From contig NZ_PVTT01000001.1 in NCBI RefSeq assembly GCF_003003095.1, positions 620,001 to 684,000 on the forward strand: DNA of 64,000 nt, in the 5' to 3' direction. Source of the stretch: Hasllibacter halocynthiae (GTDB lineage: Bacteria > Pseudomonadota > Alphaproteobacteria > Rhodobacterales > Rhodobacteraceae). The position numbers and the translations under genes are program-made. Positions 1-11,172 of this stretch are shown here, one piece after another. The number at the start of each line of letters is the position of its first letter. The first letter of the stretch is position 1. A model generated the notes under the pieces. It was not told the DNA's origin. It made no database searches and was given only the letters and a program-made list of their open reading frames with translations.

Positions 1-1396
1 GCTGCAGGGCAACATCATCGACCTCTGCCCCGTGGGCGCGCTGGTCTCGAAGCCCTACGCCTTCACCGCCCGCCCTTGGGAGCTGACGAAGACCGAGTCG
101 GTGGACGTGATGGACGGGCTGGGCTCCAACATCCGCGTGGACACCAAGGGGCGCGAGGTGATGCGCTTCCTGCCCGTCAACCATGACGGCGTGAACGAGG
201 AATGGATCTCGGACAAGACGCGCTTCGTCTGGGACGGGCTCAGGCGGCAGCGGCTGGACAAGCCCTACATCCGGCAGGGCGGCAGGCTGCGGCCCGCCAC
301 CTGGCCCGAGGCGCTGGCCGTCGTGGCCGAGCGGATGAAGGGCGCGGCGCAATTGTCTGGGATCGTTGGCGATCTGGCGCCGGTCGAGGCCGTCTTCGCG
401 CTGAAGCAGCTGATCGAGGGGCAGGGCGGCATCGTCGAGTGCCGGACCCTGGGCGAGGCACTGATCCCTGGGAACCGGGGCGCCTATGTCGGCGACGCCC
501 GCATCGAGGAGCTGGACGACGCGGATCGGATCGTGCTGATCGGCACCAACCCCCGCACGGAGGCGCCCGTCCTGAACGCACGCATCCGCAAGGCGTGGCT
601 GCGCGGCGCCACCGTCGAGCGGCTGGGGATGGCGGCGGACCTGGGCTACGACGTGGAGGAACGGGGCGACGATCCCCGCGAGGTGTCGAAGCTGGACGGC
701 GGCGGCGTGTTCGTGATCGGCATGGGCGCGCTGGCGCGGCCCGACGGGAAGGCCATACTCGCCGCCGCGCTGGAGGCGGCGGGCGACGGCAAAGTGCTGA
801 TCTTGCATCATTCCGCCGCCCGCGTGGGCGCCATGGACGTCGGCGCTACCTGCGAAGGCGGGATCGAGGCGGCGTTGGGTGCTCAGGTCGTCTGGAACCT
901 CGGCGCGGACGAGATCGACGTGCCGCCGGGGGCGTTCGTGATCTATCAGGGCAGCCACGGGGACCGGGGCGCGCACCGGGCGGACGTGATCCTGCCGGCA
1001 GCCGCCTACACGGAGGAGAACGGGCTTTTCGTGAACACCGAAGGTCGCCCGCAGCTGGCCTTCCGCGCGAGCTTCCCGCCGGGAGACGCCAAGGAGAACT
1101 GGGCCATCCTGCGCGCCGCCTCCGGCGAGATGGGGGAGGTGCTGCCCTACGATTCGCTGCCCCAGCTCAGGCAGGCGCTGGTGAAGGCGCATCCCGTCCT
1201 GGGGCGGGTGAACGAGGTCACCGAGAGCGTGCGCGCGCCCGTCGAGCCGGGGGGCGAGGTCACGGACGTGCGCCTCGTGAACCTGATCGCCGACTTCTAC
1301 ATGACGAACCCGATCGCCCGCGCGTCGGAGGTCATGGCCGAGCTGTCCGCGAACCGGAAGGCGCGGCGCGAGGCGCCGCCCATCGCGGCCGAGTAG
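1..1396 (+). CDS. nuoG: NADH-quinone oxidoreductase subunit G, 3' part (5' end outside window)
   Basis: C-terminal 464 residues of the large peripheral-arm subunit of complex I, which belongs to the molybdopterin-oxidoreductase superfamily and carries electrons from NADH toward the quinone site. The frame is open from base 2 with no start; the visible part begins at [14 protein letters not shown], which is the family's conserved C-x-x-x-x-A-L segment near the end of the ferredoxin-like domain. Downstream residues such as [20 protein letters not shown] and the [21 protein letters not shown] stretch are typical of alphaproteobacterial NuoG. It is the first gene of a complete nuoG-N order on this strand. 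Identity is secure from both sequence and context; nuoA-F presumably lie just upstream. Confidence 0.96.
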   Translation, partial: LQGNIIDLCPVGALVSKPYAFTARPWELTKTESVDVMDGLGSNIRVDTKGREVMRFLPVNHDGVNEEWISDKTRFVWDGLRRQRLDKPYIRQGGRLRPATWPEALAVVAERMKGAAQLSGIVGDLAPVEAVFALKQLIEGQGGIVECRTLGEALIPGNRGAYVGDARIEELDDADRIVLIGTNPRTEAPVLNARIRKAWLRGATVERLGMAADLGYDVEERGDDPREVSKLDGGGVFVIGMGALARPDGKAILAAALEAAGDGKVLILHHSAARVGAMDVGATCEGGIEAALGAQVVWNLGADEIDVPPGAFVIYQGSHGDRGAHRADVILPAAAYTEENGLFVNTEGRPQLAFRASFPPGDAKENWAILRAASGEMGEVLPYDSLPQLRQALVKAHPVLGRVNEVTESVRAPVEPGGEVTDVRLVNLIADFYMTNPIARASEVMAELSANRKARREAPPIAAE

Positions 1397-1776
1397 TGCG
1401 CGGGGCCGTGGCGATAGCCCTCCTTGCCGGATGCGCCGCCGGCGGGGCGCCGAGGGGCGCGGTAACGGAGCCCGTGCACGTCGGGATCGAGACGCGTCTG
1501 CTGGACGACGACCTGACGCAGTTCCTCGTCGAGATGCGGGGCGGCGCGGGGCCGGAGGACGTCGACGCCTACGCCCGCTGCGCCGCGGCGCAGTACGCCC
1601 TGATCCGGGGCTACGCCTTCGCGCGGCAAGTGCGCACGCAGGCGGCCGAACGGGGTGGCACCTGGTTCGGGGATGCTGTTTACGTCATCTCGCCCGGCCT
1701 GCCGCGCGGCGCGCGGACCATCGACGCCGAGGTGACGGTGCGGGACTGCCAGGCCCGCGGGATACCGACCGTATGA
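1396..1776 (+). CDS. small lipoprotein encoded inside the complex I operon, unknown function
   Basis: Product of 126 residues. The GTG start overlaps the nuoG stop by one base (TAGTG), so translation is probably coupled. The N-terminus [13 protein letters not shown] is a very short signal peptide with lipobox LAGC (Cys13), predicting a lipid-anchored envelope protein. The mature part has three further Cys-free acidic/hydrophobic segments, then [18 protein letters not shown] and a C-terminal [12 protein letters not shown]. nuoH follows 7 bp later. I do not recognise a named family. Small extra reading frames are known in nuo clusters of Rhodobacter relatives, so this may be an accessory or assembly factor, but that is inference. 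An upstream start is unlikely because it would lie within nuoG. Confidence 0.75.
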   Translation: MRGAVAIALLAGCAAGGAPRGAVTEPVHVGIETRLLDDDLTQFLVEMRGGAGPEDVDAYARCAAAQYALIRGYAFARQVRTQAAERGGTWFGDAVYVISPGLPRGARTIDAEVTVRDCQARGIPTV

Positions 1777-1783
1777 GGACAGC

Positions 1784-2845
1784 ATGATCCTGATCGAATC
1801 GCCCTTCTGGGCCACGGGCGCAGGGCTCGCGCTGCTGGCGCTGCTGCAGTCGCTGCTGCTGGTCGTGCTGCTGCTGCTGAGCCTTGCCGTGCTGCTCTAC
1901 GCGGACCGGAAGATCTGGGCGGCGGTGCAGATGCGCAAGGGACCGAACGTGGTCGGCGCGTTCGGGCTGCTGCAATCCTTCGCGGACTTCTTCAAGTACG
2001 CCCTGAAGGAGGTCGTCGTGCCCGCCGGGGCCGACAAGCCCGTCTATTTCCTCGCGCCGATGCTGAGCTTCACGCTGGCGCTGATGCTGTGGGTGGTGAT
2101 CCCGTTCGACGAGGGCTGGGTGCTGGCCGACATCAACGTCGCCATCCTCTACATCTTCGCGATCTCGTCCTTCGAGGTCTACGGCGTGATCATGGGTGGC
2201 TGGGCCTCGAACTCGAAGTACCCGTTCCTGGGCTCGCTGCGGTCGGCGGCGCAGATGATCTCCTACGAGGTGTCGATCGGGCTGATCCTGGTGGGGGTCA
2301 TCATCTCGACCGCGTCGCTGAACCTGACGCATATCGTCGAGGCGCAGCGCGGGGCGGGCCTCCTGTCCTGGTACTGGCTGCCGCACCTGCCGATGGTGGC
2401 GCTGTTCTTCATCAGCGCCCTGGCGGAGACGAACCGCGCGCCATTCGACCTGCCCGAAGCCGAGTCCGAGCTGGTCGCGGGCTATCAGGTGGAGTACTCC
2501 TCGACGCCCTTCCTGCTCTTCATGATCGGCGAGTACGCGGCCATGGTCTTCATGTGCGCGCTGATCTCGGTCCTGTTCTTCGGGGGCTGGCTGTCGCCGG
2601 TGCCGTTCCTGCCGGACGGGGCGTGGTGGATGGTGCTGAAGATCGGGCTGTGCTTCTTCATGTTCTCGATGGTCAAGGCGGTGGTGCCGCGCTACCGCTA
2701 CGACCAGCTGATGCGGATCGGCTGGAAGGTGTTCCTGCCGCTGTCCCTGGCCTGGGTCGTGATCGTCGCATTCCTGGCCCGCTACCGGGTGCTGGACGGG
2801 TTCTGGGCCCGCTGGCCCGAGGCGATCCCCCTGGTGGTAAACTGA
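1784..2845 (+). CDS. nuoH: NADH-quinone oxidoreductase subunit H
   Basis: Membrane subunit of complex I (353 residues) that links the peripheral arm to the proton-pumping arm and forms part of the quinone chamber. The sequence has about eight to nine hydrophobic segments and the family signatures [19 protein letters not shown] near residue 45 and [20 protein letters not shown] near residue 215, including the acidic loop implicated in quinone reduction. Length matches the alphaproteobacterial family. GAGGACAGC precedes the ATG as ribosome binding site. It lies between the lipoprotein gene and nuoI in the operon; the last residues abut a 49-bp spacer. Confidence 0.98.
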   Translation: MILIESPFWATGAGLALLALLQSLLLVVLLLLSLAVLLYADRKIWAAVQMRKGPNVVGAFGLLQSFADFFKYALKEVVVPAGADKPVYFLAPMLSFTLALMLWVVIPFDEGWVLADINVAILYIFAISSFEVYGVIMGGWASNSKYPFLGSLRSAAQMISYEVSIGLILVGVIISTASLNLTHIVEAQRGAGLLSWYWLPHLPMVALFFISALAETNRAPFDLPEAESELVAGYQVEYSSTPFLLFMIGEYAAMVFMCALISVLFFGGWLSPVPFLPDGAWWMVLKIGLCFFMFSMVKAVVPRYRYDQLMRIGWKVFLPLSLAWVVIVAFLARYRVLDGFWARWPEAIPLVVN

Positions 2846-2894
2846 TGCGCCGCGCCCCACATCACGAGGACCGCAACCGTTCGGGAGGCAGGTC

Positions 2895-3395
2895 ATGACG
2901 ACGCAATCCATCGACTACGGGCGGGCGGCCAAGTACTTCTTGTTGTTCGACTTCTGGAAGGGTCTGGGCCTCGGGCTGAAGTATTTCTTCCGGCCGAAGG
3001 CGACGGTGAACTACCCGCACGAGAAGGGCCCGCTGAGCCCCCGATTCCGGGGCGAGCACGCCCTGCGCCGCTATCCCAACGGCGAGGAGCGGTGCATCGC
3101 CTGCAAGCTCTGCGAGGCGATCTGCCCCGCGCAGGCGATCACCATCGACGCCGAGCCGCGCGAGGACGGCTCGCGCCGGACGATCCGCTACGACATCGAC
3201 ATGACGAAGTGCATCTACTGCGGCTTCTGCCAGGAGGCATGCCCGGTCGACGCCATCGTCGAGGGGCCGAATTTCGAGTACTCGACCGAGACGCGCGAGG
3301 AGCTGTTCTACGACAAGGAGCGGCTTCTGGCGAACGGCGAGCGCTGGGAGGCCGAGATCGCCCGCAACCTCGAGCTGGACGCTCCCTACCGCTGA
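2895..3395 (+). CDS. nuoI: NADH-quinone oxidoreductase subunit I
   Basis: Ferredoxin-like subunit of complex I (166 residues) carrying two [4Fe-4S] clusters (N6a and N6b) that pass electrons toward N2. Both cluster motifs are complete: [12 protein letters not shown] and [12 protein letters not shown], about 39 residues apart. The N-terminal amphipathic segment ([20 protein letters not shown]) is the membrane-contacting helix usual in this subunit. A strong GGGAGG ribosome binding site sits 7-8 bp before the ATG. Flanked by nuoH and nuoJ. Confidence 0.98.
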   Translation: MTTQSIDYGRAAKYFLLFDFWKGLGLGLKYFFRPKATVNYPHEKGPLSPRFRGEHALRRYPNGEERCIACKLCEAICPAQAITIDAEPREDGSRRTIRYDIDMTKCIYCGFCQEACPVDAIVEGPNFEYSTETREELFYDKERLLANGERWEAEIARNLELDAPYR

Positions 3396-3405
3396 GGAGG
3401 GCCGC

Positions 3406-4020
3406 ATGGCCGCCGTGATCTTCTTCTACCTCTTCGCCCTCCTCTCGATCGTGGGGGGGCTGGGGACGGTGCTGGGGCGCAACCCGGTGCACAGCGTGCT
3501 GTGGCTGATCCTGAGCTTCATCAGCGCCGCGGGCCTCTTCGTGCTGGCCGGGGCGGAGTTCGTCGCCATGCTGCTGGTGATCGTCTACGTCGGCGCGGTC
3601 GCGGTGCTGTTCCTCTTCGTCGTGATGATGCTTGACGTGGACTTCTCGGCCCTGCGGGCCGAGACGTCGCGCCTGCTGCCCGTGGGGCTGCTGATCGGGC
3701 TGGTGATCCTGCTGCAGCTCGGGATCGCGTTCGGGGACTGGCACGCCGCGCCCACCGCGCCCGAGCTGGCGCGCGCGCCGGTGCCGGACGCGACGCTGAT
3801 CCAGAACACGGCCGCCATCGGTCAGATCCTCTACGACGAGTACTTCCTGGCCTTCCAGATGGCGGGCCTCGTTCTGCTGGTCGCGATGATCGGGGCGATC
3901 GTGCTGACGCTGCGGCACCGCCAGGACGTGAAGCGCCAGAACGTGATGCTGCAGATGTCGCGCGACCCGAAGAAGGCGATGGCCGTGATCGACGTGAAGC
4001 CGGGGCAGGGCCTGGGTTGA
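3406..4020 (+). CDS. nuoJ: NADH-quinone oxidoreductase subunit J
   Basis: Membrane-arm subunit of complex I (204 residues) with five predicted helices. The conserved third-helix region [21 protein letters not shown], which contains the pi-bulge involved in coupling, is evident near residues 46-66. The C-terminal tail after the last helix is hydrophilic ([19 protein letters not shown]), as in other Rhodobacterales. It starts 10 bp after nuoI behind GAGGAGGGCC. A 45-bp spacer separates it from nuoK. Confidence 0.97.
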   Translation: MAAVIFFYLFALLSIVGGLGTVLGRNPVHSVLWLILSFISAAGLFVLAGAEFVAMLLVIVYVGAVAVLFLFVVMMLDVDFSALRAETSRLLPVGLLIGLVILLQLGIAFGDWHAAPTAPELARAPVPDATLIQNTAAIGQILYDEYFLAFQMAGLVLLVAMIGAIVLTLRHRQDVKRQNVMLQMSRDPKKAMAVIDVKPGQGLG

Positions 4021-4065
4021 GGAAATCGGGACGCACCGCGCGGTGCGTTAACGAAGGGGGCCGGG

Positions 4066-4371
4066 ATGATCGGCATCGGACATTATCTGGCGGTCGGGAT
4101 GGTCCTGTTCGTGACGGGCATCTTCGGGCTGTTCCTGAACCGCAAGAACGTCATCGTCATGCTGATGAGCATCGAGCTGATGCTGCTGGCGGTGAACGTG
4201 AACTTCGTCGCATTCTCGACCTTCCACAACGACTTGCAGGGACAGGTCTTCACCCTCTTCGTGCTGACAGTCGCCGCCGCCGAGGCCGCAATCGGGCTGG
4301 CGATCCTGGTCTGCTTCTTCCGCAACCGCGGCACGATCGACGTCGAGGACGTCAACGTGATGAAGGGCTAG
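4066..4371 (+). CDS. nuoK: NADH-quinone oxidoreductase subunit K
   Basis: Antiporter-related small membrane subunit of complex I (101 residues, the standard length) with three transmembrane helices. The essential membrane glutamates are visible in the second helix ([17 protein letters not shown]) and third helix ([18 protein letters not shown]). The C-terminus [10 protein letters not shown] is characteristic. Followed by an 88-bp spacer before nuoL in which I see no further gene. Confidence 0.98.
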   Translation: MIGIGHYLAVGMVLFVTGIFGLFLNRKNVIVMLMSIELMLLAVNVNFVAFSTFHNDLQGQVFTLFVLTVAAAEAAIGLAILVCFFRNRGTIDVEDVNVMKG

Positions 4372-4459
4372 CGCGCGGTGGGGCAACGGACTGTCAACCT
4401 CTTGCGGGTAGTCTCAATCCCCGTGACTAGAGGCGCGGATTCGAGGGAGCGCTGAGACA

Positions 4460-6559
4460 ATGGCGACGATCATCCTGTTCGCGCCCCTTCTGGGCGCCAT
4501 CGTCTGCGGCTTCGGCTGGCGCGCGATAGGCGAGGCCGGGGCCCAGTGGTTCGCCACGGCGCTGATGTTCCTCGCCGCGATCCTGTCATGGGCGGTCTAC
4601 CTCACCCATGACGGCGTCACGCAGACCCTCACGCTGATGACCTGGATCGAGAGCGGGACGATGGCGGCCGACTGGTCGATCCGCATGGACCGGCTGACGG
4701 CGACGATGCTGATCGTCATCACGACGGTCTCGGCGCTCGTCCACCTCTACAGCTTCGGGTACATGGCACACGACGAGAACTTCCGCGAGGGCGAGAGCTA
4801 CCGCCCGCGGTTCTTCGCGTACCTGTCGTTCTTCACCTTCGCGATGCTGATGCTGGTGACGGGCGACAACCTCGTGCAGATCTTCTTCGGCTGGGAGGGG
4901 GTGGGCCTCGCCTCCTACCTCCTGATCGGGTTCTACTTCCGCAAGCGCAGCGCGAACGCCGCCGCGATGAAGGCCTTCGTCGTGAACCGGGTCGGGGACT
5001 TCGCCTTCCTCCTGGGCATCTTCGCGATCTACGTGGTCTTCGACACGGTCAGCCTGCAGGCGATCTTCGAGGCGGTCCCCCTCGCGCGGGACGAGACGAT
5101 CCGCTTCCTCTGGACCGACTGGCCCGCGCTGGAGGTGATCGCGATCCTCCTCTTCGGGGGGGCCGCGGGCAAGTCGGCGCAGCTTCTGCTGCACACGTGG
5201 CTGCCCGACGCGATGGAGGGGCCGACCCCGGTCTCGGCCCTGATCCACGCGGCGACCATGGTGACGGCGGGGGTCTTCCTGCTGTGCCGGATGTCCCCGA
5301 TCATGGAGTACGCGGATTCGGCCATGGTGTTCGTCACCGTGCTGGGCGCGCTGACGGCGTTCTACGCCGCGACGGTCGGCCTCGTGCAGACGGACATCAA
5401 GCGGGTGATCGCGTACTCGACCTGCTCGCAGCTGGGGTACATGTTCGTCGCCGCCGCCGTCGGGGTCTATTCGGTCGCCATGTTCCATCTGCTGACGCAC
5501 GCCTTTTTCAAGGCGCTGCTGTTCCTGGGGGCGGGGTCGGTCATCCACGGGATGCACCACGAGCAGGACATGCGGAACTACGGCGGGCTGCGCCGCAGGA
5601 TGCCGCTGACCTTCTGGGCGATGATGATCGGCACGCTGGCGATCACGGGGGTGGGGGTGCCGCTGCTCTATATCGGCTTCCCGGTGGGCTTCGCGGGCTT
5701 CGTGTCGAAGGACGCCATCGTGGAGAGCGTCTTCGCCGCCGCGCAGGTCGAGGGGGCCGCCCACGCGACCTTCGCCTTCTGGGCGCTGCTGGTGGCGGCG
5801 ACGCTGACCTCGTTCTACTCGTGGCGTCTGATGTTCCTGACCTTCTTCGGCGCGCCGCGGGGCAACGCCAAGACCCACGAGCACGCGCACGAGAGCCCCT
5901 GGACCATGCTGGTCCCGCTGGGCGTGCTGTCGGTCGGCGCGGTGGTCGCGGGCATGGCGTTCTACAAGCCCTATTTCGGGGACCACGACGCGGTGGCGAA
6001 GCATTTCGGCATCCCCGCGCACCACGCCGAGGCTGCCGAGCCCCCCGCCGAGGGGGCGGCGGTCGAGAGCGACCTCGCCGAGAGCGACGCGGAGGAGCTG
6101 ACGCACGCGCTGCCGGGGCAGGGGGCCATCTACATGGCGCCGGACAACGAGGTCCTCGACGGCGCGCACCATGTTCCCTACTGGGTCAAGCTGTCGCCCT
6201 TCGTGGCGATGCTGCTGGGGCTGGTGCCGGCTTGGCTGCTCTACATCCGCCGGCCCGAGCTGCCAGCGAGGATCGCCGCCGCGAACCGGCCGATCTACCT
6301 GTTCCTGCTGAACAAGTGGTACTTCGACGAGATCTACGACTTCCTCTTCGTGCGGCCGGCGCTGTGGCTGGGCCGGTTCTTCTGGAAGAAGGGCGACGGG
6401 GCGGCGATCGACGGGACCGTCAACGGCGTGGCGCTGGGGATCGTGCCCTTCTTCACCCGCCTCGCCGGGCGGGCGCAGTCCGGGTACCTCTTCCACTACG
6501 CGTTCGGGATGGTGATCGGCATCGCCGCCCTGCTGACGCTGATGACGCTGCTGGGCTGA
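4460..6559 (+). CDS. nuoL: NADH-quinone oxidoreductase subunit L
   Basis: Largest antiporter-like proton-pumping subunit of complex I (699 residues). It has about 14 core helices plus the C-terminal lateral helix and its anchoring transmembrane segment. Conserved features include the proton-channel segment [18 protein letters not shown], the [29 protein letters not shown] region (kept in the window as two adjoining motifs) and [17 protein letters not shown]. Between residues about 490 and 570 there is a long charged, His/Glu-rich loop ([21 protein letters not shown] region) that is also found in Rhodobacterales homologues. Precedes nuoM by 4 bp. Confidence 0.98.
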   Translation: MATIILFAPLLGAIVCGFGWRAIGEAGAQWFATALMFLAAILSWAVYLTHDGVTQTLTLMTWIESGTMAADWSIRMDRLTATMLIVITTVSALVHLYSFGYMAHDENFREGESYRPRFFAYLSFFTFAMLMLVTGDNLVQIFFGWEGVGLASYLLIGFYFRKRSANAAAMKAFVVNRVGDFAFLLGIFAIYVVFDTVSLQAIFEAVPLARDETIRFLWTDWPALEVIAILLFGGAAGKSAQLLLHTWLPDAMEGPTPVSALIHAATMVTAGVFLLCRMSPIMEYADSAMVFVTVLGALTAFYAATVGLVQTDIKRVIAYSTCSQLGYMFVAAAVGVYSVAMFHLLTHAFFKALLFLGAGSVIHGMHHEQDMRNYGGLRRRMPLTFWAMMIGTLAITGVGVPLLYIGFPVGFAGFVSKDAIVESVFAAAQVEGAAHATFAFWALLVAATLTSFYSWRLMFLTFFGAPRGNAKTHEHAHESPWTMLVPLGVLSVGAVVAGMAFYKPYFGDHDAVAKHFGIPAHHAEAAEPPAEGAAVESDLAESDAEELTHALPGQGAIYMAPDNEVLDGAHHVPYWVKLSPFVAMLLGLVPAWLLYIRRPELPARIAAANRPIYLFLLNKWYFDEIYDFLFVRPALWLGRFFWKKGDGAAIDGTVNGVALGIVPFFTRLAGRAQSGYLFHYAFGMVIGIAALLTLMTLLG

Positions 6560-6563
6560 CCCG

Positions 6564-8111
6564 ATGAGCAACCTCCTCTCCATCGTCCTGTTCCTGCCGG
6601 CCATCGCGGCGGCGATCCTCGCGCTGTTCCTGCGCGGCGACGACGAGGCCGCGCAGCGCAACGCCAAGTGGCTGGCGCTGATCGCGACGACGGCGACCTT
6701 CCTGATATCGCTGGGCGTCTGGTTCCAGTTCGACCCCCTCCAGCCCGGTTTCCAGTTCGTGGAGGAGCGGGCGTGGATCCTGGGCCTGAACTACAAGCTG
6801 GGCGTGGACGGGATCAGCCTGCTCTTCGTGATGCTGACGACGCTGCTCATGCCGCTGGTGATCGCCTCGGCCTGGGAGGTGACGAGCCGGGTGAAGGAGT
6901 ACATGATCGCCTTCCTCGTCCTCGAGACGCTGATGATCGGCGTGTTCGTGGCGCTGGACCTGGTCCTGTTCTACCTCTTCTTCGAGGCCGGCCTCATTCC
7001 GATGTTCCTGATCATCGGCATCTGGGGCGGCAGGGAGCGCATCTACGCGGCGTTCAAGTTCTTCCTCTACACCTTCCTCGGCTCGGTCCTGATGCTGGTC
7101 GCGATGATCGCGATCTACGTCGCGGCGGGGACGACCGACATCCCGACCCTGCTGGCGACCGATTTCCCGTCCGAGACGGTGTACATCCTGAACGGCGCGG
7201 TGCCGGGAGGCTTCCAGACGCTGCTGTGGCTGGCCTTCTTCGCGTCCTTCGCGGTGAAGATGCCGATGTTCCCAGTCCACACCTGGCTGCCGGACGCGCA
7301 CGTGCAGGCGCCCACGGCCGGGTCGGTCGTGCTGGCGGCGATCCTGCTGAAGATGGGCGGCTACGGGTTCCTGCGGTTCAACCTGCCCATGTTCCCCGTG
7401 GCGAGCGAGATCATGGCCCCGCTGGTGCTGTGGCTGTCGGCGATCGCGATCGTCTACGCGTCCCTCGTCGCCCTGCGGCAGGAGGACATGAAGAAGCTCG
7501 TCGCCTATTCGTCCGTGGCGCACATGGGCTTCGTCACCGCGGGCATCTTCGTGGCGAACCAGCAGGGACTGGACGGGGCCGTCTTCCAGATGATCTCCCA
7601 CGGGTTCGTCTCGGGCGCGCTCTTCCTCTGCGTCGGGGTGATCTACGACCGGATGCACACGCGCGAGATCGCCGCCTATGGCGGCCTGGCGAACCGGATG
7701 CCGGCCTACGCGCTGGTCTTCCTGCTGTTCACGATGGCCAATATCGGCCTGCCCGGCACCTCCGGCTTCGTGGGCGAGTTCCTGACCCTCATGGGGATGT
7801 TCCAGTACGACACCTGGGTCGCGGTGGTGGCGACGACGGGCGTGATCCTCGCGGCGAGCTACGGCCTTTGGCTGTTCCGGCGCGTCGTCCTCGGCGACCT
7901 CATCCGGGAGAGCCTGCGCTCGATCACCGACATGACGCCGCGCGAGAAGTGGATCTTCGCGCCCCTCGTCGCCTTCACGCTGTTCCTGGGGATCTACCCC
8001 TCCTTCATCCTTGACCCGATCCAGCCGGCCACGGCCGCGCTGCTGGAGGAGGTCGAGACCGCGCGCGCGCTTCACGACGGCGCGCTGCGCTTCGCGGAGT
8101 CGCCTGAATGA
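6564..8111 (+). CDS. nuoM: NADH-quinone oxidoreductase subunit M
   Basis: Second antiporter-like proton-pumping subunit of complex I (515 residues, about 14 transmembrane helices). Recognisable segments are [37 protein letters not shown] with the channel glutamate, and [20 protein letters not shown] with its conserved lysine/histidine. The start lies 4 bp after nuoL. The stop overlaps the nuoN start in ATGA, so the two are translationally coupled. Confidence 0.98.
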   Translation: MSNLLSIVLFLPAIAAAILALFLRGDDEAAQRNAKWLALIATTATFLISLGVWFQFDPLQPGFQFVEERAWILGLNYKLGVDGISLLFVMLTTLLMPLVIASAWEVTSRVKEYMIAFLVLETLMIGVFVALDLVLFYLFFEAGLIPMFLIIGIWGGRERIYAAFKFFLYTFLGSVLMLVAMIAIYVAAGTTDIPTLLATDFPSETVYILNGAVPGGFQTLLWLAFFASFAVKMPMFPVHTWLPDAHVQAPTAGSVVLAAILLKMGGYGFLRFNLPMFPVASEIMAPLVLWLSAIAIVYASLVALRQEDMKKLVAYSSVAHMGFVTAGIFVANQQGLDGAVFQMISHGFVSGALFLCVGVIYDRMHTREIAAYGGLANRMPAYALVFLLFTMANIGLPGTSGFVGEFLTLMGMFQYDTWVAVVATTGVILAASYGLWLFRRVVLGDLIRESLRSITDMTPREKWIFAPLVAFTLFLGIYPSFILDPIQPATAALLEEVETARALHDGALRFAESPE

Positions 8112-9544
8112 TCGGACCGTCCCTGGAAGTCATCCTGCCCGAGCTGATCCTCGCGCTCTACGCGATGGGGGGGCTGCTGCTCGCGGTGTACACCGCGAAG
8201 GACCGGGTGGCGAAACTGCTGACCTGGGTGACGGCGGCGGTGTTCGTCGCCCTCGCGGTCTGGATCGGGACCATGCAGGGCGTCGGCGTGGGCTTCGGCG
8301 GGATGTTCGTGGCGGACGGGTTCGCGCGCTTCGCGAAGATCGGCATCCTGCTGTCTGCGGCGGCCGTGCTGCTTATGGCGGTCGACTACCTGGAGCGGCG
8401 GGACCTCCTGCGGTTCGAGTATCCGATGCTGGTCACGCTGGCCGTCGTCGGGATGATGGTCATGGTTTCCTCGGGGGACCTGATCATCCTCTACATGGGG
8501 CTCGAGCTGCAGTCGCTGGCGGCCTACGTGATCGCGGCGATCCGGCGCGACAGCGTGAAGTCGACGGAGGCGGGGCTGAAGTACTTCGTCCTCGGCGCGC
8601 TGTCCTCGGGGCTGCTGCTCTACGGGATCAGCCTGGTCTACGGCTACGCGGGCACGACGCTCTATGCGGGGGTGTTCACCGTCGCCTTCGGCGAGATGCC
8701 GCTGGGGCTTCTCTTCGGCCTCGTCTTCGTGATGTCGGGGCTGGCCTTCAAGATCTCGGCCGCGCCGTTCCACATGTGGACGCCCGACGTCTACGAGGGC
8801 GCGCCCACCCCGGTCGCGGCCTTCTTCGCCACCGCGCCGAAGCTGGCGGCGATGGCCTTGCTGGCGCGGGTCGTCTGGGACGCGTTCGGGCTGGCCGTGG
8901 CGGACTGGACGCAGGTCATCGCCCTGCTCTCGGTGCTGTCGATGATCCTGGGATCCGTGGCCGCGATCGGGCAGCGGGACATCAAGCGGCTGATGGCCTA
9001 CTCGTCCATCGGGCACATGGGCTACGCCCTGATCGGCCTGGCTGCCGGGACGGCCTTCGGGGTCGAGGCGATGCTGCTCTACATGGCGATCTACATCGCG
9101 ATGAACGTCGGCGCCTTCGCCTTCATCCTCCTGATGGAGAGGGGCGGGCGCCCGGTGCCGGACATCGGCGCGCTAGGCGGCCTCGCACGCTACGAGCCGG
9201 TCCGCGCCTGGTCGATGCTGGTCCTGATGTTCTCGATGGCGGGCGTGCCGCCCTTCCTCGGGTTCTTCGCCAAGTTCGTGGTGCTGCAGGCGGCCGTCGC
9301 GGCGGACATGGTCTGGCTGGCCGTGATCGGCGTCGTGGCGAGCGTGGTGGGCGCGTTCTACTACCTGCGGATCGTGTACCTGATGTTCTTCGGCGAGGAG
9401 GCGGACGAGCTGGACCGCGGGGGCGACGCCATCCAGCGCGTCATGCTGGTCGGCTCGGCTGCGGTGATGGTGCTGGGGATGATCTCGCTTCTCGGGGTGG
9501 ACGACGCGGCGGCCCTCGCGGCGGCGGCGTTGATCGCGGGCTGA
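8108..9544 (+). CDS. nuoN: NADH-quinone oxidoreductase subunit N
   Basis: Third antiporter-like subunit of complex I (478 residues). Motifs include [15 protein letters not shown] with the essential glutamate, [20 protein letters not shown], and [20 protein letters not shown] with the conserved channel lysine. It is the last nuo gene; the reading frame overlaps nuoM by 4 bp. Transcription could continue into birA, which begins only 15 bp downstream with no terminator-like hairpin between them. Confidence 0.98.
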   Translation: MIGPSLEVILPELILALYAMGGLLLAVYTAKDRVAKLLTWVTAAVFVALAVWIGTMQGVGVGFGGMFVADGFARFAKIGILLSAAAVLLMAVDYLERRDLLRFEYPMLVTLAVVGMMVMVSSGDLIILYMGLELQSLAAYVIAAIRRDSVKSTEAGLKYFVLGALSSGLLLYGISLVYGYAGTTLYAGVFTVAFGEMPLGLLFGLVFVMSGLAFKISAAPFHMWTPDVYEGAPTPVAAFFATAPKLAAMALLARVVWDAFGLAVADWTQVIALLSVLSMILGSVAAIGQRDIKRLMAYSSIGHMGYALIGLAAGTAFGVEAMLLYMAIYIAMNVGAFAFILLMERGGRPVPDIGALGGLARYEPVRAWSMLVLMFSMAGVPPFLGFFAKFVVLQAAVAADMVWLAVIGVVASVVGAFYYLRIVYLMFFGEEADELDRGGDAIQRVMLVGSAAVMVLGMISLLGVDDAAALAAAALIAG

Positions 9545-9558
9545 GGCGCGGCGCAGCC

Positions 9559-10296
9559 ATGGCCAGGCCGGAGGGAGAGGGCGCCGGCTGGCCCGCCGGC
9601 GTGGAGCGGATCGTCCTGCCCGAATGCGCCTCGACCATGGCGGAGGCGCGCAGGATCGCCGACGGGCGGGAGGGGCCGTTCTGGGTCCTGGCGCACCGGC
9701 AGACCAGCGGGCGCGGCCGGCGCGGCCGGTCCTGGCTGATGCCGGAGGGGAACTTCGCCGCGACGGGCGTGTTCGAGGCGCCCCCGGCGGAGGCGCCGCT
9801 TCGCAGCTTCGTCGCCGCGGTCGCGCTGCGGGATGCGCTGGAGGGCGTGCGGGGGCAGGCCGGCCTGTCGCTGAAGTGGCCGAACGACGTCCTCCTGGGC
9901 GGCCGGAAGCTGGCGGGCATCCTTCTGGAGGGGCTGCCGGGGGGGCGCGTCGCCGTCGGGGTCGGCGTCAACCTCGCCGCCGCGCCCCCTTCGGACGCGC
10001 TGCCGGAGGGGGCGCTTCCGGCCGTGGCGCTGGATCGGCCCTGCACGCCGGAGGGCTTCCTCGACCGGCTGGCGCCGGCCTTCGCCCGCTGGGAAGGGGC
10101 GCTGCGCGCCGGGGGCTTCGCCGAGGTGCGCGCCGAATGGATGCGGCACGCCGCCCGGTTGGGCGAGCGGGTGGCGGTGCGCCTTCCGCGCGGGGTCGTG
10201 GAAGGGCGGATGGAAGGGATCGCGCCGGACGGCGCGCTGGTCCTGGCGACGGTGACGGGCGAGCGGCGCGTGTCGGCGGGCGACGTGCTGCCTTGA
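9559..10296 (+). CDS. birA: biotin--[acetyl-CoA-carboxylase] ligase (group I, no DNA-binding domain)
   Basis: Activates biotin to biotinyl-5'-AMP and attaches it to the carboxyl carrier protein of acetyl-CoA carboxylase. The 245-residue protein contains the biotin/ATP loop TSGRGRRGRSW near residue 50, the KWPNDVLLGGRKLAGILLE segment with the catalytic lysine near residues 108-126, and a small C-terminal SH3-like domain (VRLPRGVVEGRMEGIAPDGAL). There is no N-terminal helix-turn-helix, so it should not act as a biotin repressor like the E. coli enzyme. ATG chosen at 9559; longer versions would run into nuoN. The order nuoN-birA-coaX-rnj is frequent in alphaproteobacteria. Confidence 0.93.
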   Translation: MARPEGEGAGWPAGVERIVLPECASTMAEARRIADGREGPFWVLAHRQTSGRGRRGRSWLMPEGNFAATGVFEAPPAEAPLRSFVAAVALRDALEGVRGQAGLSLKWPNDVLLGGRKLAGILLEGLPGGRVAVGVGVNLAAAPPSDALPEGALPAVALDRPCTPEGFLDRLAPAFARWEGALRAGGFAEVRAEWMRHAARLGERVAVRLPRGVVEGRMEGIAPDGALVLATVTGERRVSAGDVLP

Positions 10297-10401
10297 GCGG
10301 TTGCCGTCCGGGATGCTGCCGGGTGCCCCGTCGGCCGTCCCCAGGCCGGGGCGGGGCCGCTTTCGCTTGCCCCCGCCGCCGCTGCGCGTAGAGGGGGCGG
10401 C

Positions 10402-11172
10402 ATGCTGCTCTGCATCGACTGCGGGAACACGAACACGGTCTTCTCCGTCTGGGACGGAACGCGCTTCCTCGCCACCTTCCGCACCGCGACGGAGTGGCAG
10501 CGGACGGCGGACCAGTACTGGGTCTGGTTCGAGGCGCTGGCCCGGCACCGGAAGCTGGACGCGGACATCACGGACGTCATCGTCTCGGCCACCGTGCCGC
10601 GCGTCGTGTTCAACCTGCGCGTCATGGCGGATCGCTATTTCGGGTGCCGCCCCCTCGTCGTGGGGCGCGACGCGGCCCTGCCCACCCCCCCGCGGGTGGA
10701 CGAGGGCACCACGGTCGGGCCGGACCGGCTGGCGAACGCGGCGGGGGCATACGACCGGCACGGCGGCGACCTCGTGATCGTGGACTTCGGCACCGCCACC
10801 ACGTTCGACGTGGTGGACGCCGACGGCGCCTATGTCGGGGGGGCCATCGCGCCCGGGATCAACCTGAGCCTCGAGGCGTTGCACCAGGCGGCCGCCGCGC
10901 TGCCGCACGTGGACATTACCAAGCCCCAGCGCGTCGTGGGGACCAACACCGTCGCCTGCATGCAGTCGGGCGTCTTCTGGGGCTATGTCGGCCTCATCCG
11001 CGAGATAACGACCCGCATCCGCGCCGAGAGGGCGCGTCCGATGAAGGTCATAGCGACGGGCGGGCTGGCGCCCCTGTTCCAGCAGGCCGAACCCCTCTTC
11101 GACGCGTTCGAGGAGGACCTGACCATGCACGGGCTGACCGTGATCCATAAGCACAACGAAAGCATGAAATGA
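10402..11172 (+). CDS. coaX: type III pantothenate kinase
   Basis: Phosphorylates pantothenate in the first step of coenzyme A synthesis. It belongs to the ASKHA fold, shown by the phosphate-1 motif LLCIDCGNTNTVFSVWDG at the N-terminus, the VGPDRLANAAGAYDRHG segment near residue 107 and DFGTATTFDVVDADGAYVGG around residue 130. Length of 256 residues is usual. The stop overlaps the start of rnj (ATGA). The 105 bp upstream of the start, after birA, hold no recognisable gene. Confidence 0.95.
   Translation: MLLCIDCGNTNTVFSVWDGTRFLATFRTATEWQRTADQYWVWFEALARHRKLDADITDVIVSATVPRVVFNLRVMADRYFGCRPLVVGRDAALPTPPRVDEGTTVGPDRLANAAGAYDRHGGDLVIVDFGTATTFDVVDADGAYVGGAIAPGINLSLEALHQAAAALPHVDITKPQRVVGTNTVACMQSGVFWGYVGLIREITTRIRAERARPMKVIATGGLAPLFQQAEPLFDAFEEDLTMHGLTVIHKHNESMK

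Noticed and set aside
202-1776. Very long open frames antisense to or out of frame with nuo, gltX, comEC, trpE and other genes (several of 400-1200 codons)
   Set aside because: High G+C suppresses stop codons. These frames are Arg/Pro/Ala/Gly-rich without family motifs and lie over genes with clear motifs, so I treat them as shadows.
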